A stretch of 64,000 nucleotides of DNA from Salinisphaera sp049568105 (GCF_049568105.1 NZ_CP145335.1:2232001-2296000); one strand, 5' to 3'. Counted from the first letter of the stretch, positions 1-8,177 are shown. The notes: generated from the letters alone by a model not told the origin. Numbers and translations: made by a program.

Positions 1-1
1 C

Positions 2-1411
2 GGCCTGTTCGCACCGGACGCCGCCAACCCGAACGCCACCAACTGGCAGGCCGTCGCTGCCTTCGCGGCCCTGCGCCACCACTTCACCGTCATCTCCGGC
101 GGCCCCGGCACGGGTAAGACCTACACCATCGTGCGCCTGCTCCGCGTGCTGATCGAAGCTGCGATCGAAAACGGCAATACACCGCCGCTCATCGCCTTGG
201 CTGCCCCTACCGGCAAGGCCGCTGCCCGCATGCTCGAATCCGTCCGTAAGGGCTTGGAAGACATGAGCGCAGATACCAAGTTCGACCACGCCGCCGTTGG
301 CGAACACATCCCACAGACCGCCCGTACCCTGCACCGCCTGCTCGGCCTGACTGGCGCCACGACACGCGCTCGCTTCAACGCCGACAACCCGCTGCCCTAC
401 GATGTGGTGATCGTCGACGAAGCCTCGATGGTGGACCTACCGATGATGGCCAAGCTGGCGAACGCGATTCGTAACGACGCCCGCCTCATCCTGCTTGGCG
501 ACCGCTACCAGCTCGCCTCCGTCGAATCCGGCTCCGTACTGGCCGAGATCTGTGCGAATGCCGGCGTGAACCGCTTCACCGACGACCAGCAAGCCGCCGC
601 CGGGGACCTGCTCGCCGAACCCCGCGAACCGGCAAGCCACGCCCTGGCCGATCACGTCGTCACCCTGCAGACCAGCCGTCGTTTCAACGCCGACAGCACC
701 ATCGGCCGCCTGGCCTCGGCCGTGAATGCCGGCGATGTGGAAGCCGCCGAAGCACTGCTCGATGCCGGCCACGACGATCTGGCCTATACCCCCCGCTCGG
801 ACGCTGCGGCTATCAGCCAACTCATGGACCGGCTAGCCGACGACTACGCCCACCTCATCGAAACGACCGACCCGACGCTCGCCCTGGCCCAGCTCGGCCA
901 ACAATGCGTGCTCACTGCCGTGCGAAAAGGCCCGGCCGGCAGCGAAACCATCAACGCCGGCATCACTGAACGCCTGGCCCGCCGTTTCGACTTCAACCCG
1001 CTAGAGCCCTGGTATCACGGCCGACCGGTGATGGTTCGACAAAATGACTACCGCACCGGGCTCTATAACGGCGATGTCGGTGTTGCGCTATACAACGAAT
1101 TTCGGCAAATTCGGGTCTGGTTCATGGGGGACCACGGCCTACGGGCTTTCTTGCCGAGCGCACTACCCGCGCACGATTCCGTGTATGCGATGACTATTCA
1201 CAAGAGTCAGGGGTCGGAGTTTGATTCCGTGACCTTGGTATTGCCGGATTATGATGTGCCGGTTTTGACGAGGGAGTTGTTTTATACGGGGTTGACGCGG
1301 GGGCGGGGGCGGTTGGTTGTTTTTGCTGAACCGTCAAGCGTGGAACGAGCGGTTAGCCGGCGCGTAGCTCGGGCCTCAGGGCTCGCGGGTCGGTTCGCTC
1401 ATGGCGATTAA
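2..1411 (+). CDS. recD: RecD, exonuclease V alpha subunit (5' end outside window)
   Basis: This is the C-terminal ~470 residues of RecD, the 5'-3' helicase subunit of the RecBCD nuclease that processes DNA double-strand ends. The open frame runs off the left edge. Walker A (GGPGTGKT) is at bases ~101-124, the DEASMVD helicase motif II near 416-436, GDRYQLASVE follows near 499, and the C-terminal TIHKSQGSEFDSV helicase motif is near 1195-1233. The family is usually 600-700 residues, so roughly a third is missing from view. Codon use changes near base 1190: upstream codons mostly end in C or G, downstream ones often in T (ttg, gtt, ttt, ggg). The last ~10 residues (after VARASG) differ from a second recD tail encoded at 1566-1637, suggesting that the 3' end was replaced by recombination. 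Confidence 0.95.
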   Translation, partial: GLFAPDAANPNATNWQAVAAFAALRHHFTVISGGPGTGKTYTIVRLLRVLIEAAIENGNTPPLIALAAPTGKAAARMLESVRKGLEDMSADTKFDHAAVGEHIPQTARTLHRLLGLTGATTRARFNADNPLPYDVVIVDEASMVDLPMMAKLANAIRNDARLILLGDRYQLASVESGSVLAEICANAGVNRFTDDQQAAAGDLLAEPREPASHALADHVVTLQTSRRFNADSTIGRLASAVNAGDVEAAEALLDAGHDDLAYTPRSDAAAISQLMDRLADDYAHLIETTDPTLALAQLGQQCVLTAVRKGPAGSETINAGITERLARRFDFNPLEPWYHGRPVMVRQNDYRTGLYNGDVGVALYNEFRQIRVWFMGDHGLRAFLPSALPAHDSVYAMTIHKSQGSEFDSVTLVLPDYDVPVLTRELFYTGLTRGRGRLVVFAEPSSVERAVSRRVARASGLAGRFAHGD

Positions 1412-1414
1412 AAG

Positions 1415-1549
1415 ATGTCGGAATCAGCTTTCGAGAGCATAAAAGCTGGACTGCTCGAAGCCATCCAGCACGAGCGCGGCCAACGGTCTCGCGTCGTGGT
1501 TATCAGCCCGAAGGCGACCAAGCGCCTTGACGCAAAACGCACGACCTGA
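1415..1549 (+). pseudogene. N-terminal remnant of a NadS/HigA-type antitoxin
   Basis: A 44-codon frame starts 3 bases after the recD stop and begins MSESAFESIKAGLLEAIQ, followed by HERGQRS. This matches the conserved N-terminal helix of HTH antitoxins of the NadS/HigA type, which usually continue into a helix-turn-helix of about 60 more residues. That domain is absent here, because the frame ends after KRLDAKRTT. No toxin gene is next to it. I read it as a fragment carried in with the exchanged recD tail; a functional micro-protein is possible but unlikely. Confidence 0.55.
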
Positions 1550-1565
1550 CTCGGAAATGCTCCGT

Positions 1566-1637
1566 TTTGCTGATCCATCGAGAGAGGCGGGTGCGGTTAG
1601 CCGCCGGGTGGCTCGGGTTTCCAGTGCTCGCGGCTAG
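1566..1637 (+). pseudogene. Orphan copy of the recD 3' end
   Basis: Translation gives FADPSREAGAVSRRVARVSS then ARG and a TAG stop, which aligns with the end of the upstream RecD (FAEPSSVERAVSRRVARASG). DNA similarity between 1318-1425 and 1563-1669 extends to the shared AAGATGTCG just past the stop codons. This looks like the displaced original tail of recD left after a homologous import replaced it, or a diverged tandem duplication. Confidence 0.7.
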
Positions 1638-1687
1638 GACCGCTAACGGAACTAATAAGATGTCGTTCATGATAGCAGCAGAGATTT

Positions 1688-1957
1688 ATGGCCCAACAGA
1701 ATGATGCGTGCTGGCTCACGCCCGATGAACACCCGCCCGAACTGCGCCAAGGCGACTTATTTATTTTTCCGGAATCTAACCATCTTAGAAGATTTGGAAT
1801 TATCGTAACGGCCGACTGCGACTTAACGAATCAGAAGCACTCTCGGAGCGTAACCCTAATTTCTCTATTAGGGGACCGAGAGTTATTAGAAGACTGCCTC
1901 GCCTATGATTATTTGCGAAAAATAAAAATCCAAATATCTGAATACCTGAAACAATAG
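1688..1957 (+). CDS. Hypothetical protein, probably truncated by the RAYT element
   Basis: An 89-residue protein of unknown function. It has a GIIVTADCDLTNQKH stretch, resembling the N-terminal part of larger proteins with a V(V/L)TxDCD motif, but I cannot assign a family. The coding DNA is much more AT-rich than its surroundings, so it is likely foreign. Its TAG stop (1955-1957) lies inside the left terminal repeat of the downstream RAYT element, so the natural C-terminus was probably lost when the element inserted. Confidence covers the reading frame, not a working product. Confidence 0.5.
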   Translation: MAQQNDACWLTPDEHPPELRQGDLFIFPESNHLRRFGIIVTADCDLTNQKHSRSVTLISLLGDRELLEDCLAYDYLRKIKIQISEYLKQ

Positions 1958-2753
1958 GGGACAGACCACGGTTTCCGACACCCTCGCCTAGTCCGGTTCC
2001 TTCTTCGGCCGCCCTGACTTCCCGCGACTCACGCGACGCCCCAGCGCCGCTGCGATTTCGGCCTCGAATCGGTCGCTGCCTAAAACATAGTTGCCGTTCG
2101 TCGCTTTCCGAATCTCGTCAACCAGCCCAGGATCGAGCTCATAACGAAACAATTCGCGATAGGCCGCTTGTCGCTCAGCGGGCGTTCGGCCTAACGCGTC
2201 GTAGAGCGAGTGAGGTTTGATGAGACGGCTCTTCTCGCCCTGCCCGTTCACACGATAACTCGACCAAGTGTATTCGGCCGGGTGTTCGACCATACCGGCA
2301 CGAACCGGGTTGAGTTCGATGTAGCGGTAACACCCCATCACGTAGTGTTCTTCCTGGGTCAGACAGGATCGGAACCGTCCCTCCCAAAGTGTGCCGCTAC
2401 GACGATAGGTGCGGTTGATGTATTGCACGTAGCGCTGGCCGACGCGCTTCATCAATTGTCCGACGCCGCCAGATGCTTTGGCGGTGAGCAGCAGATGGAC
2501 GTGGTTCGTCATCAGTGCATAGGCATGAACCACGCAACCCTCGGACTCGGCGTACTTCTGCAACCATTCAAGATAGAAGTGGTAGTCGTCGTCCGAATAA
2601 AAACAGGCTTGCCGGTTGTTGCCACGCTGGATGACGTGAACCGGGACCTGCGGAAGCATGACGCGTGGACGTCGGGGCATAACTCGACTGAATCGGACTA
2701 AACCGAAATCAACAGCCGCGAGCATACCATTAAACTGTGGTCTGTCCCCTATT
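1953..2753 (-). mobile_element. RAYT (REP-associated tyrosine transposase) element with terminal inverted repeats
   Basis: An 801-bp unit bounded by 22-bp inverted repeats: left 1953-1974 starts AATAGGGGACAGACCAC, and right 2732-2753 is its reverse complement with one mismatch. It holds a single intact transposase gene on the minus strand. The repeats abut the reading frames on both sides and provide their stop codons. A decayed relative carrying the same left repeat lies at 3562-3965. Confidence 0.85.
1988..2680 (-). CDS. REP-associated tyrosine transposase (IS200-like Y1 family)
   Basis: A 230-residue HUH/Y1 single-strand transposase. The metal-binding HUH signature is visible as NHVHLLLTAK near residue 63. 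The probable catalytic tyrosine lies in GQRYVQYINRTYRRSGTLWE, and ELNPVRAGMV and YTWSSY are typical of RAYTs. The start chosen is the ATG at 2680 (MPRRPRVMLPQ), the usual RAYT N-terminus; 15 extra in-frame codons upstream look untranslated. Known RAYTs act on REP/BIME-like palindromes. Here the likely substrates are the 22-bp repeats that bracket the gene. The protein has a full C-terminus ending in basic GKSGRPKKEPD, so it appears intact. Confidence 0.93.
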   Translation of the reverse strand: MPRRPRVMLPQVPVHVIQRGNNRQACFYSDDDYHFYLEWLQKYAESEGCVVHAYALMTNHVHLLLTAKASGGVGQLMKRVGQRYVQYINRTYRRSGTLWEGRFRSCLTQEEHYVMGCYRYIELNPVRAGMVEHPAEYTWSSYRVNGQGEKSRLIKPHSLYDALGRTPAERQAAYRELFRYELDPGLVDEIRKATNGNYVLGSDRFEAEIAAALGRRVSRGKSGRPKKEPD

Positions 2754-3417
2754 TTCCAAGAGAACTATCAACTGATTTTTCTGTTGCGAACCCAACAGCA
2801 GCGTCATCGGCTCGATCAACGAAGATGGCGACCCAACCCTGTTTTTGGACATCGGCGACATAGAACCTGTCACCTTTGTGTGCGAAACCAGAAACAGATG
2901 AGTCTTGCTCGGGATGATTTCTAAGTGTGATCTTCGTTTTAGCTTTTTTGGGATCAAAGTGCTGCAGGATCGTTTGTTTGAGTGAGTCTGGAAAATTTAT
3001 TTTCGAATGAGCGGCCAGCGCGGTGCCCATATATATCATGGCTCGATTCCACTGTGGCGGGCCACCGTCGTCTGTTGTATAAAACGACGCGAGAATACCG
3101 ATTGCTCTGCTTGAGCCGAGGCTTGCCGCGGCATCGTAGTGCTGCATCGCTTTACGCGAAGATTGTTCGACGCCATGTCCTTCGTAATATAAACGTCCTA
3201 GATTGAACTCGGCATCCTTCCGTTGGGTTTTAGTGCCATTTTCAGCAACCTCTTGGAACGCCGTCGCGGCTTTACTGTAGTGACCGGCCTTTGCAGCTAC
3301 TACGCCAGACCTGAGAGCGTCGCCCATATCTTTGCTACATGCAGCAGTCGACATACAGAGCGTTGTGATCAGAAGAGATGAAGTAATTAATACGTGCGAT
3401 AGCCATTTTAAGTGCAT
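2749..3417 (-). CDS. Secreted Sel1-repeat (TPR-like) protein with C-terminal SH3-like tail
   Basis: About 222 residues from the ATG at 3417; an upstream ATG at 3471 would add 18 residues. The N-terminus has a hydrophobic signal segment (VLITSSLLITTLCMSTAACS). It is followed by TPR/Sel1 helices: KAGHYSKAATAFQEVAE, then AEFNLGRLYYEGHGVEQSSR and AMQHYDAAASLGSSRAIGI. The C-terminal ~60 residues (GFAHKGDRFYVADVQKQGW) look like a small SH3-type fold. Sel1 proteins usually mediate protein contacts in the envelope; no specific role can be given. The TAG stop lies in the right terminal repeat of the RAYT element, so the last residues (SSLGK) may be truncated. Base composition is lower in G+C than the neighbours. 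Confidence 0.7.
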   Translation of the reverse strand: MHLKWLSHVLITSSLLITTLCMSTAACSKDMGDALRSGVVAAKAGHYSKAATAFQEVAENGTKTQRKDAEFNLGRLYYEGHGVEQSSRKAMQHYDAAASLGSSRAIGILASFYTTDDGGPPQWNRAMIYMGTALAAHSKINFPDSLKQTILQHFDPKKAKTKITLRNHPEQDSSVSGFAHKGDRFYVADVQKQGWVAIFVDRADDAAVGFATEKSVDSSLGK

Positions 3418-3533
3418 CGTTCGACGCGGGCGATCAGCCAATTTTTCTTTTTTTACGAAATAAATTTCCATTTGACCCCAAACCTTAGCGGTTAATATTC
3501 AATTTAAGTCTGAATTTATGATAAATCCAAAAT

Positions 3534-3583
3534 AATAGGGGACACAAAATAATAGCAAAATAATAGGGGACAGACCACGGTTT
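3534..3583. repeat. Tandem partial and full copies of the RAYT terminal repeat
   Basis: AATAGGGGACA at 3534-3544 is followed by AAAATAATAG and then a full 22-base repeat at 3562-3583, identical to the left end of the intact element. Together they mark the left boundary of the decayed second RAYT copy. Confidence 0.7.
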
Positions 3584-3965
3584 CCGGCGCCCTCGCCTAG
3601 TCCGGTCCCTTCTTCGGCCGCCCTGGCGTACCTCCACTCACGCGACGCCCCAGCGCCGCAGCCACTTCGGCCTCGAATCGGCACTACCTAAAACATAGCT
3701 GCCGTTCGTCGCCTTGCCAATCTCGTTCACCAAGCCGGGATCGGATTCATAGCGAAAGATGTCGCGATAGGTGGCTTGCTGAGAGCGCTGGGCGTTTCGC
3801 CCAACGCCTCGTAAAGCGTGTGAGGATGAGGAGACGGCTCTTACAGCCCTGCCCGTCCACACGATCGCTCGCTTCCCTATATGGTGCCGTTGTTCAGGCG
3901 TATCCACGCAACCCGGGTTGCCTTCGATATCCCTGCAATCGTCCCATCACGTCGCCTGCTTCCTG
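3584..3965 (-). pseudogene. Degenerate RAYT transposase, C-terminal half only
   Basis: The minus strand encodes a protein matching the intact RAYT over its last third (RYESDPGLVNEIGKATNGSY against RYELDPGLVDEIRKATNGNY). A one-base deletion near 3683 shifts the frame, moving the last 40 residues to another frame. Recognisable DNA similarity runs to about 3965, where it stops a few bases from the next gene. The HUH motif and catalytic tyrosine are absent, so it cannot be active on its own; the intact copy could still act on its remaining end. Confidence 0.8.
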
Positions 3966-3972
3966 AATAAGC

Positions 3973-5208
3973 TCATACAAGCATTTTGAGCAGCCTCGCG
4001 AGCTCGGTCGACAGCGGTATTTTTAGGGCCGTGACCGCAAGCAGGGGTAGAACGAGCGGCGCCAGGGTGAGTAACAGCGCCCGCTTGCCGATGGGGATGG
4101 CTCGCATGGCGGCGACCGCGTCGTACAGGGCCGCGGCATCGGCCACGCAGCCGATTTCAGGCGCATTCAGCAGGCCGTCGTCGGTGACCGGTTTGCCTTC
4201 GATCCAGCGCTGGTGGACCAATCGGCTGTGTCTACGCAAAAGGTTCCCGTAGTTAAGCAAGGCCCGCTTCCGGGTCCTGATCAACACCGGCGACAGGGCC
4301 ATGAACGGCGCCAGAAGCAGCCCGGCCCATACTAGGATAAAGATGCCGGCTTGCCACTTGAAAGTGGCCAATGTCGCGCCGGTGTAGAGAATGGCGTAGG
4401 CCCAGCTGGATGCGATCACGCCGCTCACCGCTAGCGTTAGCAACACCCAGGCCTTCGATAGTTCCTGAATAAATTGCAGGCCGCCCATGTGGTCGGGATG
4501 GGTCGGCGGCAGATCGAGATCGAGGTGGCCAATTCGGAAAAACAGCAGGATCACCAACAACAGCCGCCAGAGCCAGACCAGCAGCAGCAATACGAAAATG
4601 GGCCGTGCGATATAGACGCCCCAGAAAGCGCCAAATCCGAGCTCGCCGTTGCCAAGCCGAGCCCAGGCGTATTCGCTGCTTGCATGATCAGGGCCGTCGA
4701 CTAGTGTCCAGAAGACGACCAGCGCCATCATCACCACATGGGGCAACACCGTATTGCGCCGCTGCGCCAGGCGTCGAAGTATGGCTCGATAGCGGCGACT
4801 TTGCCCCGCGTCGAGTGTGCCGTTTTCGCCCAGCCAGCGGGTCAATCGCAGGAGCGTGGCATGCAGCGGCCATTCGCCGATGATCAGCAGCGGAATGGCG
4901 ACCAAAAAACGGACGTGGATCGGGAAGTGCTCGATCAGCGATCCGCCTGCAGGCCCGCCGGGCCATAGACGCCCGGCCCAGGCGGCCCACAGCACCAGCG
5001 GTAGCCAGGACAACGCCGCCAGAATAATAGCGCGTCGCACGACGCCGAGTTCATGCGCCGGCGCGAGATACACACGCCGCTGCCAGCGCAGCAACGACTC
5101 GTCTCCGGCGGCGTCCTCGATGGGTGAAAAAGTGGCCGTATGGTGGCGGCCTGCGCTCGGGGGCTCATCAAGCGTCGATCGTTTCTTAACTGCCCGTCTT
5201 ATGCTCAT
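3973..5208 (-). CDS. Multi-pass inner membrane protein of unknown function
   Basis: 411 residues. ATG 5208 is preceded by GGAG at good spacing; a TTG four codons upstream sits on that Shine-Dalgarno and is less likely. After a ~60-residue hydrophilic N-terminus there are about six hydrophobic segments (for example AIILAALSWLPLVLWAAWAG, IFVLLLLVWLWRLLLVILLF, AGIFILVWAGLLLAPFMAL). A cytoplasmic-looking loop carries HLDLDLPPTHPDHMGGLQF, a charged motif seen in a family of uncharacterised proteobacterial membrane proteins. I do not recognise a named function. It stands alone, with RAYT debris downstream and a 486-bp gap upstream. Confidence 0.8.
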   Translation of the reverse strand: MSIRRAVKKRSTLDEPPSAGRHHTATFSPIEDAAGDESLLRWQRRVYLAPAHELGVVRRAIILAALSWLPLVLWAAWAGRLWPGGPAGGSLIEHFPIHVRFLVAIPLLIIGEWPLHATLLRLTRWLGENGTLDAGQSRRYRAILRRLAQRRNTVLPHVVMMALVVFWTLVDGPDHASSEYAWARLGNGELGFGAFWGVYIARPIFVLLLLVWLWRLLLVILLFFRIGHLDLDLPPTHPDHMGGLQFIQELSKAWVLLTLAVSGVIASSWAYAILYTGATLATFKWQAGIFILVWAGLLLAPFMALSPVLIRTRKRALLNYGNLLRRHSRLVHQRWIEGKPVTDDGLLNAPEIGCVADAAALYDAVAAMRAIPIGKRALLLTLAPLVLPLLAVTALKIPLSTELARLLKMLV

Positions 5209-5694
5209 CTTCTGCTCCAAAGATGAACGGCGCTGTTGGAATTATGCCTGTTCTCGACGCTGAATTTATCGGAATGAATGCCAGACGAGTCGAAGCGTTT
5301 AATTTGCCAGTTGGTGACGATTAGACCAGCACAGCCTGTCTACTATTTCTGCGGCTCCTGCGGACTCGACGCCGGATAGCACGCGGGCGATCGCGACCGG
5401 ACTCTCGGGCTCAGTCTGGCGTCTTCGATCTCGTTTCGCGCCGCACAACCACCGCAGGGGCGCCCTCGCCGTCGCCTCATTCGTTTATCCGTCGCTGCCC
5501 TCTCATGCCGGCAAACCGATCGGCAACGCAAGGTATTTGACCGCCTGGTTTGTCGGCATACTTAATATTTGACGCTTTATATAAAAAAATAAACTAACTA
5601 ATAAAACTACGTTATTTCCCGGCACAAGAGATACGATAAGTCTAGCGGGACCGTTGGTTGGCGCTCCGACTCGATAACGGAGCAGGAGAACCCC
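5209..5694. other. Intergenic, no gene recognised
   Basis: 486 bp between two divergently transcribed genes. It contains an AT-rich tract (5560-5610) that probably carries the promoter of the downstream secreted protein. I saw no convincing -35/-10 pair, sigma-54 site or small gene. Confidence 0.4.
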
Positions 5695-6462
5695 ATGCGG
5701 CATCTTATCTTCGCCTTTTTCCTGGCCATCGCGCCCGTGGCTCATGCGGTCGTCATAACCCAAACGCTTACGAGAACCGGACCGACAGACGAATACTATA
5801 GTGGGTCGCCGCTTGGCACTTTCGGGGGTAGTTTCCAGCAATTCGACCCGGCACTGGGTACGCTCGATGCCGTCAATCTGAATATTGATGGCGATTTAAT
5901 TTACAGCGCGGATTATCGGCTAGAGCCTTCGAGTTGCGTAGGGGGCTGTTATTCCGAAGTTGCCTTCAGTACGGGCTATATTTTCAACGGCCCCGGATTT
6001 CCGCCGGCATCTGAAACCGCCACCGATTTTTTCGCTAGCCTGGGCTGGCATGAGTTCGTATCGCTGGACCCGACATCCGGGCTCTACCAATATCAAGACA
6101 GCTGGCATGTGACGCCCTGTTCAAGCTGCGACACCCAAAGCTACAGCACAGAGACCACAAGTGCGGTCTTGCATGCCAGCAGTTCTGGGCCCCTATCGTT
6201 CTACTATCGGGGAAGCCCGGATAGTGTCGACGACTATATCGGCCTGGGTAACGTCTCAATCAACGGCGCCATCTCCGAAGACTCGGATATATGCGCCAAT
6301 ACCGGCATTGCCCCGATGTGCAGCGATAACCTGGATCTAACGACAACGCTGCAATACTCCTATACGCCATCGGTCACCGAGCCACCGCAGCTCCTGATTT
6401 TTGTCATTGGTCTTATGGCCTTGGGGTGGCTAGCGCACAGGCACCGCAAACGCCAGTTCTAG
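5695..6462 (+). CDS. Exported protein with PEP-CTERM-like C-terminal anchor
   Basis: 255 residues. A signal peptide (MRHLIFAFFLAIAPVAHA) is followed by a secreted domain with three cysteine pairs or clusters (CVGGC, CSSC, CANTGIAPMC) and many Ser/Thr/Gly residues. The C-terminus has the three-part sorting architecture: a short TEPPQ motif, a hydrophobic helix (LLIFVIGLMALGWL) and a basic tail (HRHRKRQF). PEP-CTERM proteins are cut and anchored by exosortase; the motif here is EPPQ instead of the common VPEP, so processing is uncertain. A Shine-Dalgarno (GGAG) precedes the ATG. No exosortase gene is in the window. Confidence 0.75.
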   Translation: MRHLIFAFFLAIAPVAHAVVITQTLTRTGPTDEYYSGSPLGTFGGSFQQFDPALGTLDAVNLNIDGDLIYSADYRLEPSSCVGGCYSEVAFSTGYIFNGPGFPPASETATDFFASLGWHEFVSLDPTSGLYQYQDSWHVTPCSSCDTQSYSTETTSAVLHASSSGPLSFYYRGSPDSVDDYIGLGNVSINGAISEDSDICANTGIAPMCSDNLDLTTTLQYSYTPSVTEPPQLLIFVIGLMALGWLAHRHRKRQF

Positions 6463-6720
6463 GATAAGGCGCCCCGTCTATCGGCCGCCCTTATCAGCCG
6501 GCAAGCCAGGGCGCCTTCAAAATCCAAGCGAACGCCCGAAACCGGGGCTCAATCTTTTATCTTGCGAAAGCAGCGCTTTGATGGCCTTGCAGCGTCGCGG
6601 CTTTTCGCAGCAGCCATTGCCTCGGCCTCATCAGTCGGCACCGAAGACGCTGGCCTCGAAGCTATAGAAACGCGACTCGCATTGGCGCCGTCGCTCTTCG
6701 CTTGGTCTGCTCACCGCGCA

Positions 6721-7335
6721 TCAACGCAGGTACAACGTTTCAACCCAGTCCGGGCATGTCATATCCGCGCGCGCGGCTACGATGCCCTGCTCGAGCGTTA
6801 ATACCCATTGTGGTGGCTGTCCGCGTTTGGAGTTGTCGAATACGTGCGTCATCGTCGCAATATCGGCGGCACGACGAATCAATGCTTGATTACGGTCGTA
6901 GCGCTCGCGGATTTTATCTTCGGCCACCCGATGGCCGCCGGTAGCGACCCGCGCCGCCACGCGGGCTACCGACATCTCGGGCAACCGTACATTGACGTGA
7001 TAAAGCACGACCCGGTAGCCGGCCGCCACCGCAGTCTCGACCAGTTCGATCTTGCTGGGATGCGAGAATACGGATTCGCTCACGAACGAGCGGCGCGCTT
7101 GAATGAAACGCTCGCGTTGGGCCGCGGCTTCGCGGCTCGCGGCATAGGCATCGACCTCGCAATGCCCGTCCGCGCGCCAACGTTTTAAGATCTCGTCTGC
7201 ATTGATGAAAGGCGCCCGCGTCATCGGTTCGATGCGGTCGGTATATAACGTGGATTTGCCGGCGCCGTTGGGGCCAGCAAGCAAAAACAAGCTTGGCTGC
7301 GCTGTGGGCCCTAGCGGAAGGTCGGGCTCGGCCAA
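6721..7335 (-). CDS. Zeta-toxin-family P-loop kinase
   Basis: 204 residues with an N-terminal Walker A GPNGAGKST (residues 21-29), followed by FINADEI and FVSESVFSHPSK, as in zeta toxins. Zeta toxins phosphorylate UDP-N-acetylglucosamine or related nucleotide sugars and so block cell-wall synthesis. The likely start is a TTG at 7335, 6 bp after the stop of the upstream antitoxin-like gene, which implies translational coupling. The protein is shorter than plasmid zeta (~270-290 residues) but typical of the short chromosomal forms. The antitoxin partner is unusual for zeta, which is normally paired with epsilon. Role as a toxin is inferred, not shown. Confidence 0.85.
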   Translation of the reverse strand: MAEPDLPLGPTAQPSLFLLAGPNGAGKSTLYTDRIEPMTRAPFINADEILKRWRADGHCEVDAYAASREAAAQRERFIQARRSFVSESVFSHPSKIELVETAVAAGYRVVLYHVNVRLPEMSVARVAARVATGGHRVAEDKIRERYDRNQALIRRAADIATMTHVFDNSKRGQPPQWVLTLEQGIVAARADMTCPDWVETLYLR

Positions 7336-7341
7336 GGCGGT

Positions 7342-7677
7342 TTAGTCGCCCAGCGCTTCGGTATCGACGCCCGCATCATGCAGCTGCTGCATTCGACGCT
7401 CGTGCGCTTTTTGTTCTTCAGGCGAGGCATGGCGCATGGCCTCATCGTGCATGGCATCGAACACCGGTTTTTCATAGGCCGACAGTTCGTCTACCGGGAT
7501 CTCGCCGTTCAAGGCGCGCGCGATGTGCTGGTAGTTGAACTGGCCAGAGTGCTCGATCGCCCGCCCAATACGTGCCCAGTATTCGATCTGCCCGGCCTGC
7601 GAGCGGTGCATAAGGCGTGCTTCGTTCCGAGATATGTTCGACAAGTCCTCGGATAAGCGAATCGGAGTCGTCGCCAT
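7342..7677 (-). CDS. ParD-like antitoxin paired with zeta-type toxin
   Basis: 111 residues. The N-terminal half (PIRLSEDLSNISRNEARLMH, then QAGQIEYWARIGRAIE) has the ribbon-helix-helix pattern of ParD-like antitoxins that bind operator DNA as dimers. The charged C-terminal half (HEAMRH-like, EEQKAHERRMQQLHDAG) would contact the toxin. It is first in a two-gene operon with the zeta-type gene. A 7-bp inverted repeat overlapping an extended -10 sits just upstream, consistent with autorepression. Confidence 0.8.
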   Translation of the reverse strand: MATTPIRLSEDLSNISRNEARLMHRSQAGQIEYWARIGRAIEHSGQFNYQHIARALNGEIPVDELSAYEKPVFDAMHDEAMRHASPEEQKAHERRMQQLHDAGVDTEALGD

Positions 7678-7690
7678 GGACAGTCCTCGT

Positions 7691-7710
7691 TACGATTTGA
7701 ATCAATCGTA
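7691..7710 (-). promoter_or_regulatory. Probable operator and extended -10 of the toxin-antitoxin operon
   Basis: Inverted repeat TACGATT-6 bp-AATCGTA, 14 bp upstream of the antitoxin ATG. Read on the minus strand, the repeat overlaps TGCTACGAT, a good extended -10. A ribbon-helix-helix dimer bound here would block transcription. Confidence 0.55.
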
Positions 7711-7805
7711 GCATTTTGCTGCATGCGTTACTATTTGCGCGGCCGTGTTCGGCAAACGGGCGGATAATCTTCTGAGTATTTAAAGCGTCTCCGGCTCAGA
7801 CACGT

Positions 7806-7970
7806 CTATCTGAGGCAGGCGATCCTGATGCATACGCAGGGGCTGAGCAAGAACGAAACGATCTCTCTGATCTCAGTCATGGCCGATTTCAGTATTGCCC
7901 GGGGGCCGAAGGTGACTGCGGCCGCGCATGGCTCGCGGCTCGAGTGCATCTTTATCGGCTTCGCCAATAC
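7806..7970 (+). pseudogene. Remnant of a formamidase/acetamidase C-terminus
   Basis: Translation from 7828 (MHTQGLSKNETISLISVMAD, then F) aligns without gaps over about 46 residues with the end of the intact formamidase at 20.3-21.7 kb (MHTQGLSEDEAISLMSVAVD). Upstream bases back to about 7808 are also similar. Only the last ~12% of the gene survives and the usual stop is lost, so it is non-functional. It shows that the strain or an ancestor had a second formamidase-family gene. Confidence 0.75.
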
Positions 7971-8177
7971 TTGTGTGGGCCGGGCCTTCAACTTTTTGCG
8001 GCCAACCCATCATCACGATCTACGCCATAGATCGAAAAACACCGGCCAAGTCTTGCATCGTATGATTTTTCTTGATGCCTGCGCCGCCGACTCGGTACTG
8101 CAACCGATGCGGCGGCTGGCCGCGGGGATTAGGATCGCGCCGAAACAAACGCTGCTCGCCCTACGGCTGCCCTGCGC

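Noticed and set aside
121..387. Minus-strand frame opposite recD
   Set aside because: It is a shadow frame of the GC-rich recD coding strand with no motif.
5620..5680. Sigma-54-like site upstream of the gene at 5695
   Set aside because: A GGCAC occurs but the -12 GC is missing at the right distance.
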